A DNA stretch of 22,733 nt from XYA12-FULL-58-9 sp001798605 (lineage in GTDB: Bacteria > Myxococcota > XYA12-FULL-58-9): contig DAINMX010000085.1 of the NCBI GenBank assembly GCA_036736205.1, positions 1 to 22,733 of the forward strand, written 5' to 3'. Positions 1 to 8,127 of the stretch are shown here, piece after piece (position 1 is the stretch's first letter; every line of letters starts with the position of its first letter). The position numbers and the translations under genes were made by a program. The notes under the pieces were generated by a model, which was given only the letters and a program-made list of their open reading frames with translations, made no database searches and was not told the origin of the DNA.

Positions 1-70
1 TGGCGCGGGCCTCGACCTCAGCTTTATAGTTGGTATGATAATCGCCCTCGGCCCGTGGCACCTGCGGTGA
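1..70 (+). CDS. Possible 3' end of an upstream gene (partial, frame uncertain)
   Basis: Two frames are open at the left edge. The frame starting at base 2 encodes about 22 hydrophobic residues (it includes FIVGMIIALGPWHLR) and stops with TGA at 68-70; its third codon positions are GC-rich like those of the neighbours. The frame starting at base 1 stays open until a TGA at 103-105, giving an ATGA overlap with the next gene, but its codon use looks less like coding sequence. I favour the first frame, as the end of a membrane protein. Too little is visible for a family call. Confidence 0.25.
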   Translation, partial: GAGLDLSFIVGMIIALGPWHLR

Positions 71-101
71 CACCACCGATACTCAAAACACAGGAGCGGA
101 C

Positions 102-1013
102 ATGAGCATCAGCCGACGAAGGTTCCTCGAAGGATCGGTGGCGACTGTAGGCCTTGCTGCGGTGCCACTTAGAACGGTGCTGGCAGGTGAATCACCCGAT
201 ATCGTCGATGTAGAGGGGACGGACCACGCAGCCATGGTGAAGACCGCCATTGATGGACTCGGTGGCATCAACAAGTTCGTGCGCAAGGGCGACTACGTGG
301 TTCTCAAACCCAACGCCGGCTTCGCCAATCCAGAGGCCTGGGGAACCACCACGCATCCGCAGACGGTTCTCGCAGTAGCCAAGATGTGTCTCGAGGCGGG
401 GGCCAAGAAGATCACACTGGTGGAGTTCCCCCTGGGCAAGGGCATGAAATGCCTCGAACGTTGTGGCATTGCCGCAGTGGTCGAGAATATGCCCGAGGTG
501 TCGATCAAGATTCTCGGTGTCGAGAGCGATTTCAAGCAGGTGAAGGTCAAAGGCGGGGTTGCTCTGCAATCCACCGATATAGCCAAGCAGGTGCTCTCTG
601 CCGACGTGTTGATCAACATCCCAGCGGCCAAACACCACTCTGCGACGGGGGTTTCCCTCGGCCTGAAGAACGCAATGGGTCTCATTTACGACCGGCAAAC
701 CTTTCACACTCACATCGATTTGCAACAGGGCATTGCGGACCTCGGCCGTGTGATCAAGCCCACTCTGACCATCGTCGATGCCACCCGCGCTCTCTTGACC
801 AATGGGCCGGCCGGACCAGGTGAATCATCGACGCCAAACCGGATGATCGCCGGGTTCAATGTCGTCTCGGTTGATGCCTACACTCTCGGTGTCGCCCGGT
901 TCGGCAATCGTCAACTCCAGGTTTCCGACGTGCCGCACATCAGGCTCGCAGGTGAAGCGGGCCTCGGTGAGACGGACGTCAAGAAGCTCAGGATCAAACA
1001 GGTGAAGGTCTGA
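102..1013 (+). CDS. Tat-exported DUF362-domain protein
   Basis: A 303-residue protein with a twin-arginine signal at the N-terminus (SRRRFLEG, then a hydrophobic stretch ending near VLAG at residue 29), so it is probably exported folded to the periplasm. The remainder matches the DUF362 family: VVLKPN near residue 66 and the block INIPAAKHHSATGVSLGLKN in the second half. DUF362 proteins are often fused to, or encoded beside, 4Fe-4S ferredoxin modules. Here the ferredoxin part is absent, but a polyferredoxin is encoded at the end of the same cluster. Three cysteines are visible, two of them as CLERC. The start is supported by GGAG at 93-96, five bases upstream of the ATG. Biochemical function is unknown; a redox or metallocofactor role is inferred from context only. 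Confidence 0.85.
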   Translation: MSISRRRFLEGSVATVGLAAVPLRTVLAGESPDIVDVEGTDHAAMVKTAIDGLGGINKFVRKGDYVVLKPNAGFANPEAWGTTTHPQTVLAVAKMCLEAGAKKITLVEFPLGKGMKCLERCGIAAVVENMPEVSIKILGVESDFKQVKVKGGVALQSTDIAKQVLSADVLINIPAAKHHSATGVSLGLKNAMGLIYDRQTFHTHIDLQQGIADLGRVIKPTLTIVDATRALLTNGPAGPGESSTPNRMIAGFNVVSVDAYTLGVARFGNRQLQVSDVPHIRLAGEAGLGETDVKKLRIKQVKV

Positions 1014-1038
1014 TTACCACACGGGTACCAACACATCG

Positions 1039-1043
1039 AAGGA
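1039..1043 (+). promoter_or_regulatory. Ribosome binding site that points to a CTG start at 1051
   Basis: AAGGA lies seven bases before CTG 1051-1053 and 22 bases before the only conventional start, TTG 1066. The frame has a stop at 1003-1005 and no ATG or GTG between that stop and 1066. The spacing suits CTG and not TTG. Confidence 0.5.
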
Positions 1044-1050
1044 TCGAGAC

Positions 1051-4000
1051 CTGACCACGCGTTGTTTGTCACTCGTCGCGCTGCTCGCAGCATCGTCTGC
1101 CTCGGCGCGCAACCCTGAAATCGCCTACGATCCCAAGGACGGCGTATGGATGGCCGCGGGCAACGCATTCATTCATCAAGCCCGTGATCGATGGAGCGTC
1201 TTCCCTGCACCTGAGCATGTCAACGAGCTCGCGGTAGACGACACAACGGTTTGGGTTGCAACCGACGATGGCGTCGTACGCTTCGAGTCGGGCAGCCGGC
1301 GTCTGTCTGCCCTGAGCATGGATGACGGCCTGCCGAGTCAATCGATCACCTCGGTGGCATTTGATGACCTCTACGTTTGGTTTGGCACCAACAAGGGACT
1401 CGCGCGCTACCGCAAGCACGATCGAACCATTCGAGTCTATGACGACGAGTCAGGCTTACCGCATCGGGCCGTCAACGACATCCTGCGCATGGGTCGCACC
1501 GTTTGGGTTGCTACCCGCGCAGGCATTGCAGTCTACGATCCTGAGGTGGATGGGTTGCGTCCCTACACGACAGAAGAGGGTCTCGGTTCCGACTTTGTGG
1601 AAGAGCTCTATCAGCTCGGCGATGACCTCTGGTGTCGCACCGACCAGGGGTTGAGCCGCCTGCAGATTGATTCCAAGCGGTTTACCAATTTCAGCTTTGC
1701 CGACATTGGCGGCGAAGAGGTTCGACTGTTTATGCCCGATGGCGAGAACGTCTGGGTCGGCACGGAGAAGGGTCTATCGACATTCGAGTCCTCGAGCGAT
1801 GCCTTCATTCCTTTTCCGCAACAGGGTGCTCTTGAGAGTTTGTCCATCCGTGGAGTCGAGCCATTCAACGATTATGTCTTCATCGTCACGGACATCGAGG
1901 TCGTGCAGTTCAACAAACGCAAGAGCTCTTTTCGTCGGTACACGGAAGAGGCCGATGGCATCGTTCGAGAGGCGGGGGCCATTGGTACGACCTTAACGGG
2001 CGGACAGCTCACCGTTCTGTTTGAGGGCAGCGTGCAGGTATATGAGATCGCCAGGGATCTCTGGATCGCACGCGGTATAGCCCCTACGCAAAAATCCGAC
2101 GAAGGGAAGGATGGCACATCCTGGCAGGCGTGGACAAAGCTCGATGGGGAGGTGCCCATTGATGTCGATATGGGCAAGGCAACCGACGGCCGCTATGGCA
2201 CTGCCGCAGCCGGTTTCGGGGTGGGTTATCAGTTTGACGATGGCAGCTCCTTCGACCTCTCAGGTGCGCTTGATTACGGCGAGGTCGAGCTCGACGGCCT
2301 CCGCGACCTCGGTGTCAAGGCGGAATACCTTGGAACCGTGGGCGACATCGTCCGCGAGGTGAAGGTCGAGGATGCGTTGGCGGTAAAGACCCTGGAAGAG
2401 GGCTTGGAGAGCCCGGTCTTGCTCATGGGGGGTCGCGGTCGCTTTGCTTCGCCGGGAGCTGAGCCGACAATGAGCGCGACTGTGGACGTTGGCGTGCGGC
2501 GAGGCCTGTCAGACCGGAACTTCTTCACGGGCAGACGCCAGGAAGTCTATCAACTGTCTCATCGGTACGTGCTACCGGGGACTGAACGTGTCTATCTCGA
2601 TGGTGAGCTCCTGACCACCGGCAGAGAATACACCATCATATATCCTGCTGGGCAGCTTGCCTTTCTCGACCCTGAGAAGGTTGACGACTTGAGTATCATC
2701 GAGGTCGAGTACGAGTATGACGTCTTGCCGAAGAAGGGGCTTGGGGTCATCTCCCTGCTTGATCTGTTGCCTGCGGACAATGAAGTGGGGGCGTGGGTCC
2801 GCTCCGGAGAGCCTACGGTCATCAGTGAGGAATCGGGCCTCTATGCGCAGATCGATGGCGCCGCTCCCAAGTACATCGACAGAGGATGGCGGCGCAGCGT
2901 CTACGTTGAGTACCGCCAGGGAAGTCGCACCATCGCCCTCGCCATTCACGATATGGAGACACCGACGCAAGCCAAGGACATTTATGATTATGACTTGCCG
3001 GCGGCGCGCGAGTCTGTGGGTGACCGCGACAACATGGTTCTCGACATTGGTCTGGCAACTTCGTACGCGGCGAAGTCATACGGGGAAGCCTTTTACATCG
3101 AGCTCTCCATCGATGAGAAGTCAGATCCTGCTAAACAATCGCTCAAGCTCTTCGCCATTCAAGTCCTCGATCGCGGTGAAACAGCCGGCGAATACACCGT
3201 TGATGATTTTCGCGAAATCTACTCCGCCGCCCGTGCTGCCTGGTCCCCCGCGAGGGGCGTCGAGTTCGGTGCTCGGGCCGTGCAAATCGGTGGCATCGAC
3301 GACGACAGTGTGCCACTTACGCGACGTCGGCGTGAGCAGCTCAACAGTGTCCTCGACGCCCGCTACGAACAAGAGATTGGGCAAGGTGGACGGTTGACAG
3401 CTTACGCTGAAGGAGCGGCGAGCCACGGTCAGCGCACTGGCGATCGGGATGGTTTGGCAACGATGGGGCGATTGCGCTTGTCCCATCCACTGCTCGAGGG
3501 AACCATCGAAGGGCGCTACCACGACCCACAGTACTCGACCATCGGCGAGAGCAGCGCTCTGGCTGGTGTGGATGGCAGCACCACGACCCCAGGCGCGCTC
3601 AAAGACGACACGCGAATTTCTGCGACAGCGTACCCGACAAAGTGGCTGCCCACCTCGGTGTTCTTCTCCCGCCGCGAAGCCCGACTTGACCTTGACGACG
3701 GCAGCACCGGTACATCGTTGGTGCAGCATGCCCTCGGCCGTGTGCAACTGGCACACAAGAAGTTGCCGGCGACTTCACTGCAGGTGGGGCATACTCTCGT
3801 GGATGATGCTCTCGGTGTTGAGACCAATCGACTCAAATTGGTAGGCGAGGCAGACTACGACTTCGCCGAAGGGATTCTTGCACCTCTAGGAATGCGGCGC
3901 TTCATTGTTCGCGGTCTGTATGGTTTCTCCACCGCTGATAGCGAAACTGAGGGGCTGTTCACCTCTGGCAAGCGTGTGGAGGTCTCGCGGCTCGAGGCCA

Positions 4001-5058
4001 AGCTCGCACCGACAAGCACCGAGACTGGTTATGCATTGTTTCGTTCACGAGTGGTGCGTGACCAGGAGGACCTGGGCGATGAGTTTGATCTCGCCAAACG
4101 ACATTGGGAGCTGAACCTTGGTGCTCGCAGCTCGGTGATCCCCGGAGTCATTCCGCAGGTGAACTATTCGTTGATTTTCGACCAAGACAAAGATCCCGAC
4201 GACGCAACACTCGATGCCTTGAAGAGCTCCAACGGCACCATCTCCGGTCAGCTCGGCATCTATCCTGGCGAATGGCACGCGAGGTTGGCACCGGTGGTCA
4301 TTGATACTCGCTACTCAATGGGCGAGGAGGCACGTTCTGAGCGCAGAGTGGGGCGCGCGTTGACCCGCGAGGGGTTACACCGACTGCATCGCGTTGACAA
4401 TCGCATGAGCTATGTGGGCACGGGTGCCTGGGAGCTTGAGCTGCGCGAGATCTACGAGGTCTCCCGTGACGGTGAGACCCAAGAGCAGGACTCGCAGCGG
4501 ATGGAGCTGCGCAATCGGTTGGTCCTTCGCCCAACTCATGCTTCTCCTATCACCCTGCGGTTAGACTACGTCGACGAGATGAGCCTCAATGACCTCCTCG
4601 TCGACTCTGGGATACAAAGATGGGGCAAGCAACGGATATATGAAGGTGCTCTGGAGTGGTTGATGCGCTGGGATCGCCGATGGACCACCAAGGTCAAGAC
4701 CACCTACACCGTCAACGATACGCTGCACCAACTGCAGGTCGACGAGGTTACGGGCACCGGCACCTTACAAGACTACACCCAGCAGCAAGTTAAACCTGAG
4801 ATCGAGGTTCGCTTCCTCATGCAACGGGACTCTGGCGCTTTCTTTTTGGTACAGCGCGATCGGGCATTCCGCATGTTCGGCTCTCGGGGGGCTGTCGAGT
4901 CTATTGGCTGGGACATCTCCCTTGGTGTCATCTGGTCGGAGGCCGACAACCTCTACCTCGACGCTGAGATCGCCTATCGACAGACCGAGTGTCTCGACCA
5001 TCCATGCACCCCCATCAAGATGCTGCAGCCCAGGATTCTTCTCACAGCAAAATTGTGA
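1051..5058 (+). CDS. Large envelope protein: N-terminal beta-propeller plus long beta-rich (barrel-like) region
   Basis: Starting at CTG 1051, the product is 1,335 residues and begins with a good Sec signal (MTTRCLSLVALLAASSASA, then RNPE). Starting at TTG 1066 would remove the positively charged n-region. Residues about 20-330 hold repeated propeller blades of the two-component-regulator (Reg_prop) type: VWVATDDGVVRFE, VWFGTNKGLARY, VWVATRAGIAVYD, VWVGTEKGLSTF. No histidine kinase or other signalling domain follows. The remaining roughly 1,000 residues are rich in alternating polar/hydrophobic strands and contain a VYLDGELLTTGREYTI segment of the kind seen in large outer-membrane and surface proteins, so I infer an outer-membrane beta-barrel or beta-rich surface protein. 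The last residues are ILLTAKL, without the usual terminal aromatic of barrels. It lies 37 bases after the DUF362 gene. Function not recognised. Confidence 0.75.
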   Translation: MTTRCLSLVALLAASSASARNPEIAYDPKDGVWMAAGNAFIHQARDRWSVFPAPEHVNELAVDDTTVWVATDDGVVRFESGSRRLSALSMDDGLPSQSITSVAFDDLYVWFGTNKGLARYRKHDRTIRVYDDESGLPHRAVNDILRMGRTVWVATRAGIAVYDPEVDGLRPYTTEEGLGSDFVEELYQLGDDLWCRTDQGLSRLQIDSKRFTNFSFADIGGEEVRLFMPDGENVWVGTEKGLSTFESSSDAFIPFPQQGALESLSIRGVEPFNDYVFIVTDIEVVQFNKRKSSFRRYTEEADGIVREAGAIGTTLTGGQLTVLFEGSVQVYEIARDLWIARGIAPTQKSDEGKDGTSWQAWTKLDGEVPIDVDMGKATDGRYGTAAAGFGVGYQFDDGSSFDLSGALDYGEVELDGLRDLGVKAEYLGTVGDIVREVKVEDALAVKTLEEGLESPVLLMGGRGRFASPGAEPTMSATVDVGVRRGLSDRNFFTGRRQEVYQLSHRYVLPGTERVYLDGELLTTGREYTIIYPAGQLAFLDPEKVDDLSIIEVEYEYDVLPKKGLGVISLLDLLPADNEVGAWVRSGEPTVISEESGLYAQIDGAAPKYIDRGWRRSVYVEYRQGSRTIALAIHDMETPTQAKDIYDYDLPAARESVGDRDNMVLDIGLATSYAAKSYGEAFYIELSIDEKSDPAKQSLKLFAIQVLDRGETAGEYTVDDFREIYSAARAAWSPARGVEFGARAVQIGGIDDDSVPLTRRRREQLNSVLDARYEQEIGQGGRLTAYAEGAASHGQRTGDRDGLATMGRLRLSHPLLEGTIEGRYHDPQYSTIGESSALAGVDGSTTTPGALKDDTRISATAYPTKWLPTSVFFSRREARLDLDDGSTGTSLVQHALGRVQLAHKKLPATSLQVGHTLVDDALGVETNRLKLVGEADYDFAEGILAPLGMRRFIVRGLYGFSTADSETEGLFTSGKRVEVSRLEAKLAPTSTETGYALFRSRVVRDQEDLGDEFDLAKRHWELNLGARSSVIPGVIPQVNYSLIFDQDKDPDDATLDALKSSNGTISGQLGIYPGEWHARLAPVVIDTRYSMGEEARSERRVGRALTREGLHRLHRVDNRMSYVGTGAWELELREIYEVSRDGETQEQDSQRMELRNRLVLRPTHASPITLRLDYVDEMSLNDLLVDSGIQRWGKQRIYEGALEWLMRWDRRWTTKVKTTYTVNDTLHQLQVDEVTGTGTLQDYTQQQVKPEIEVRFLMQRDSGAFFLVQRDRAFRMFGSRGAVESIGWDISLGVIWSEADNLYLDAEIAYRQTECLDHPCTPIKMLQPRILLTAKL

Positions 5059-5159
5059 CGCCGGCGTTCGTGTCGAATTCCTCCCTTTCTGCCCATTTGC
5101 CCAAGGCGGGACATCCATCAGATTACTCTGTTATGCTATTGAGACGTGTGAGGCCATTG

Positions 5160-5954
5160 ATGAAACGAATACTCGGTGTGGTCGCAGGGCTAGGGGGATT
5201 GTGGTCTGGCTGTTTGCTGGAAACCGACAATGCTGTCGATGAGCTCCACTCGGGCATGGTTTTCATTGGCGCCGGACAGTTCGGAATGGGCTGCGACGTG
5301 ACCGCGGACAGCAATTGCGAAGCCGACGAGCAGCCGTTTCGACAAGTTACCCTCGAAGCCTATTGGATTGATGACGTCGAGGTTGATCAGGCTGCGTACC
5401 AAGAGTGCATTCTCGCTGGCGGTTGCTCGGCACCGGCAACGGAGTACGATAATTGTGCTTGGAACCCCATCGGTCGATCTGACTTTCCCGTGGTGTGCGT
5501 CACCAATACCCAGGCCCGCGACTATTGTGTCTGGCGGTACAAACGACTGCCCACAGAAGCCGAATGGGAGCGTGCTGCCAGGGGTGCGAACGCGGCACTC
5601 TATCCATGGGGGAACGAGCCGCCCACGTGTGATCTGGCTAACTCTGGGGAGTGTGGTCAGCACCTAGCGAAGGTGCGTAGTCTGCCTGCCGGTGCCACCC
5701 CCGATGGCATATTCGAGATGGCTGGCAATGCTGGTGAGTGGGTGAATGATTGGTATGCCGACGACTACTATGGCCGGGCCCCAGAGGCCAACCCACTCGG
5801 GCCGAGCTTTGGTGAGCAGCGGGTCATTCGCGGCGGCAACATGTACCAAGGTGCCGTGGAGATCAGGGCGTCCAATCGCCAAGCTCTAGAGCCCACGGCC
5901 TACCGATGGTCGGTAGGTTTTCGCTGCGCATCCTCTAGTGACGCTCGTCCATGA
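5160..5954 (+). CDS. Formylglycine-generating-enzyme-fold (SUMF1 family) lipoprotein, probably non-catalytic
   Basis: The 264-residue product starts at ATG 5160, backed by GAGG at 5150-5153; an upstream in-frame ATG at 5133 has no ribosome site. A short hydrophobic leader ends in LWSGC with the putative lipidated Cys18. The FGE fold is clear: MVFIGAGQFGMGC near residue 31, RLPTEAEWERAARG, YPWGNE, GIFEMAGNAGEWVNDWY and a closing RVIRGGN...WSVGFRCA. The paired active-site cysteines of true FGEs are not seen in the C-terminal part (RASNRQALEPTAYRWSVGF), so a binding or structural role is likelier than sulfatase activation. A weak sigma70-like pair (GGGACA at 5108, TATGCT at 5132, 18-base spacer) could start a transcript here. 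The stop overlaps the next start as ATGA. Confidence 0.8.
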   Translation: MKRILGVVAGLGGLWSGCLLETDNAVDELHSGMVFIGAGQFGMGCDVTADSNCEADEQPFRQVTLEAYWIDDVEVDQAAYQECILAGGCSAPATEYDNCAWNPIGRSDFPVVCVTNTQARDYCVWRYKRLPTEAEWERAARGANAALYPWGNEPPTCDLANSGECGQHLAKVRSLPAGATPDGIFEMAGNAGEWVNDWYADDYYGRAPEANPLGPSFGEQRVIRGGNMYQGAVEIRASNRQALEPTAYRWSVGFRCASSSDARP

Positions 5955-6916
5955 ATAGCTGCAATCGTTGTCTGATCGTCGCCGTGTTCTTCGTGAGCAC
6001 GTTGGCCGCGTGCCAGAGCCGCCGAGATGTTGTCATCTTCCACGCGGCGAGCGTTTCTGCGGTATTCTCTGAATTGGCCCAAGCCTACTCGAAAGCTCAC
6101 CCTGATGAGCGACTGCGCCTCGAGGCCAGCGGCTCACAAACCGCAGCACGCAAGGTGGCAGAGTTGAATCGGCGGGCCGATGTGATCGTGTCGGCCGATA
6201 CTGCGGTGCTCGAGCGCATCCTCCTTCCAGAGCATGCCTCCTGGACCATCGACATCGCCACGAACGAGATGGTGTTGGTCCACGGGGCGCACAGTCGATT
6301 CACCGAAGAAACCACGTCGGAGAATTGGTTTGAGGTGTTGCAACGCCCCGAGGTGAGAATTGGCAGCGTCGATCCCAGCTTGGCACCCATTGGCTATCGC
6401 ACGCTCTTGGTGTGGCAACTTGCGGAGCTTCATCATGCCCCAGATCCCCACGTCGTTTCACTTACGAGCCGCTTGCGTGAAAAGGTTCTGCACGAGCACT
6501 TGATGGCAGATGAGAATCAACTGCTCGCGCTCCTATCCTCACGAACCATTGATTATGCGATGATGTACCGTTCGACCGCAGAAGAGCACCACTTGAAGAT
6601 GACGCTCCTGCCGAGCGAAATCAATCTCGGCGACGCCAAAATGGCATCGACGTACGGACGTGCTGCTGTCACTGTCGAGATGAAGCATGGGGTGTCGACA
6701 AAGTTGATCGGCAGCCCGGTGGTCTACGGACTGACCGTCCCAGGTGTGGCGCAGAACCCCGAAGGTGCCGAACGCCTGATCGAGCTCATTCTGTCGGCGC
6801 CTGGGCGTCGTGCCTTCGAGCGCAGAGGCTTTCGTCCGCTGATACCGGCTCGGAGTCGCTATTACGACCTATTGCCTCCGGGGTTTCGAGAGTCGGTGGA
6901 GCGCGAGAGCCCATGA
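5951..6916 (+). CDS. wtpA: Tungstate/molybdate ABC transporter substrate-binding lipoprotein (WtpA-like)
   Basis: A 321-residue solute-binding protein with a canonical lipobox LAAC (Cys21), so it is probably held at a membrane face in the periplasm. It follows the WtpA/archaeal-type ModA pattern: VIFHAASVSAVFSELAQAY at residues 28-46, ADVIVSAD at 76-83, NWFEVLQRPEVRIG at 125-138, GYRT at 148-151, and LPSEINLG near 220-227. It should deliver tungstate or molybdate to the permease encoded next. In the WtpA proteins I recall, the residues before GYR include an aspartate that coordinates the metal; here the stretch reads SLAPIGYR, with Ala145 where that Asp is expected, while Glu223 in LPSEINL is kept. 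Substrate choice between W and Mo, or another oxyanion, is therefore open. ATGA overlaps link it to both neighbours. Confidence 0.85.
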   Translation: MNSCNRCLIVAVFFVSTLAACQSRRDVVIFHAASVSAVFSELAQAYSKAHPDERLRLEASGSQTAARKVAELNRRADVIVSADTAVLERILLPEHASWTIDIATNEMVLVHGAHSRFTEETTSENWFEVLQRPEVRIGSVDPSLAPIGYRTLLVWQLAELHHAPDPHVVSLTSRLREKVLHEHLMADENQLLALLSSRTIDYAMMYRSTAEEHHLKMTLLPSEINLGDAKMASTYGRAAVTVEMKHGVSTKLIGSPVVYGLTVPGVAQNPEGAERLIELILSAPGRRAFERRGFRPLIPARSRYYDLLPPGFRESVERESP

Positions 6917-8127
6917 CCTCAGATTGGCAACGGGCAATCTTTGGTGTGCTGGCCCTCGGCCTCATTCACTTGGTTCTTGGCCTGCTGCCAGGACCGACCC
7001 TCAGCCCGTCGATGAATCTCGCGCTCTTCGCGACGAACCTCTTTGTTGTGTTCTGTGCATCGCGAGTGGTAAGCCAAAGAGATACCCGGGCTTTCGGTTT
7101 GTTTATTCTCGGCTATTTCATCTTGTTCTTGCTGTTGTTAGTGATTCTCGATCGCAAGCCATTGTTTGTCCTGTTGGTGATCGTTTATGCCAGCGTCTTT
7201 CGTTCGCCATTTCTTCTCGGCTTTTTTGCCCTGTTCGTTCTCAGCTTCGTGGTGTTGCAGCCCTACGCCGCAGAAACCTTCATCCCTCTGGCCTTTGTGT
7301 ACGTCGTCCTGTGGCGTACCAAGGACAGCCCGCGGTTCATTTGGCTGTGCCTTGGTTTTGGTTTGTTGTGCCTGACGGCGGTGTTGTTACCGTTGGTGCA
7401 TCTGATCATCGAGGACTCGGCGCAAACCCTGTGGCTAACGTTAAAGCGTCCGGACGTCCAGGGGGCATTATGGATTAGCGTAGCCTCGTCGACTCTCGCA
7501 ACGGCGGTCGCCGCGGTGTGGGGCGTGCCGCTGGCATACGCGCTTGCTCGGCTCGAGTTTCGAGGCAAGAGCGTTATTGAGTCAGCCATCGACGTGCCAA
7601 TCTTGGTGCCCCAGTCGGTTGCGGGGATCGCCCTGATGATGCTGTTGGGCCCAGGCAGCGCATTGGGTCGTGCCCTCGATTCTCTGGTTGGTGTCGAGCT
7701 CGCCGGGCGTTTTGCCGGTATCGTGATTGCTCAGGTGTTTGTCGCCTCTCCCTTTCTCATCAAGACCGCCATGAACGCCTTCGAGAGCGTGCCCGAACGA
7801 CTCGAGCTTGCGTCGCGGAGCCTCGGAGCCAAGCCCGGCTATACTTTCCGGCGAATTGCTTTGCCGCTCGCCTCCCGTGGCATCTTCATTGGTTTGATAC
7901 TCGCGTGGGCCCGTGCTGTGAGTGAGTTTGGTTCCATTGTTCTGTTTGCGGCGTCTCCCGAGTCAGCGCCAGTTTTGGTCTTCAATGAATTTGTGCGTGC
8001 GGGCACTTCCGAGAGTAGACCCATCGCGACTCTGTTGCTCGTCATGTGTCTGTGGATTTTCGTTGTGCTTCATTTCGGTCGGCACCTGGTTCCATTTTCG
8101 TTGGGCAAGACGGGAGGCCGAAAGTGA
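6913..8127 (+). CDS. wtpB: ABC importer permease, WtpB/ModB type, with extra N-terminal membrane domain
   Basis: 404 residues, against roughly 220-270 usual for ModB/WtpB. Residues about 175-395 are a normal BPD_transp_1 permease: ALWISVASSTLATAVAAVWG, VPLAYALARLEF, the family-typical ESAIDVPILVPQSVAGIALM, and an EAA-like loop (ELASRSLGAKPGYTFRRIALP split over residues about 295-320) that should contact the ATPase. The first 165 residues form an additional hydrophobic region with about six or seven predicted membrane helices (near 8-27, 35-52, 60-79, 83-96, 98-116, 119-134, 142-164). The frame is continuous and the start overlaps the previous stop as ATGA, so the extension appears genuine rather than a miscalled start. 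The end overlaps the ATPase start as GTGA. Confidence 0.85.
   Translation: MTSDWQRAIFGVLALGLIHLVLGLLPGPTLSPSMNLALFATNLFVVFCASRVVSQRDTRAFGLFILGYFILFLLLLVILDRKPLFVLLVIVYASVFRSPFLLGFFALFVLSFVVLQPYAAETFIPLAFVYVVLWRTKDSPRFIWLCLGFGLLCLTAVLLPLVHLIIEDSAQTLWLTLKRPDVQGALWISVASSTLATAVAAVWGVPLAYALARLEFRGKSVIESAIDVPILVPQSVAGIALMMLLGPGSALGRALDSLVGVELAGRFAGIVIAQVFVASPFLIKTAMNAFESVPERLELASRSLGAKPGYTFRRIALPLASRGIFIGLILAWARAVSEFGSIVLFAASPESAPVLVFNEFVRAGTSESRPIATLLLVMCLWIFVVLHFGRHLVPFSLGKTGGRK
8112..8117 (+). promoter_or_regulatory. Ribosome binding site fixing the GTG start of the ATPase gene
   Basis: GGGAGG stands six bases before GTG 8124-8126. It favours this start over an in-frame ATG at 8046, which would add 26 residues lying wholly inside the permease gene and unlike any ABC ATPase N-terminus. 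Confidence 0.65.

Noticed and set aside
4989..5159. Extended N-terminus for the FGE-fold protein, starting inside the preceding gene.
   Set aside because: The extension lacks a signal, reads antagonistically to the end of the propeller gene, and ATG 5160 has a good ribosome site followed directly by a lipoprotein leader.
8046..8123. Longer N-terminus for the ABC ATPase.
   Set aside because: GTG 8124 has GGGAGG at the right distance and starts the canonical ABC N-terminal strand; the extra residues lie in the permease coding sequence in another frame.
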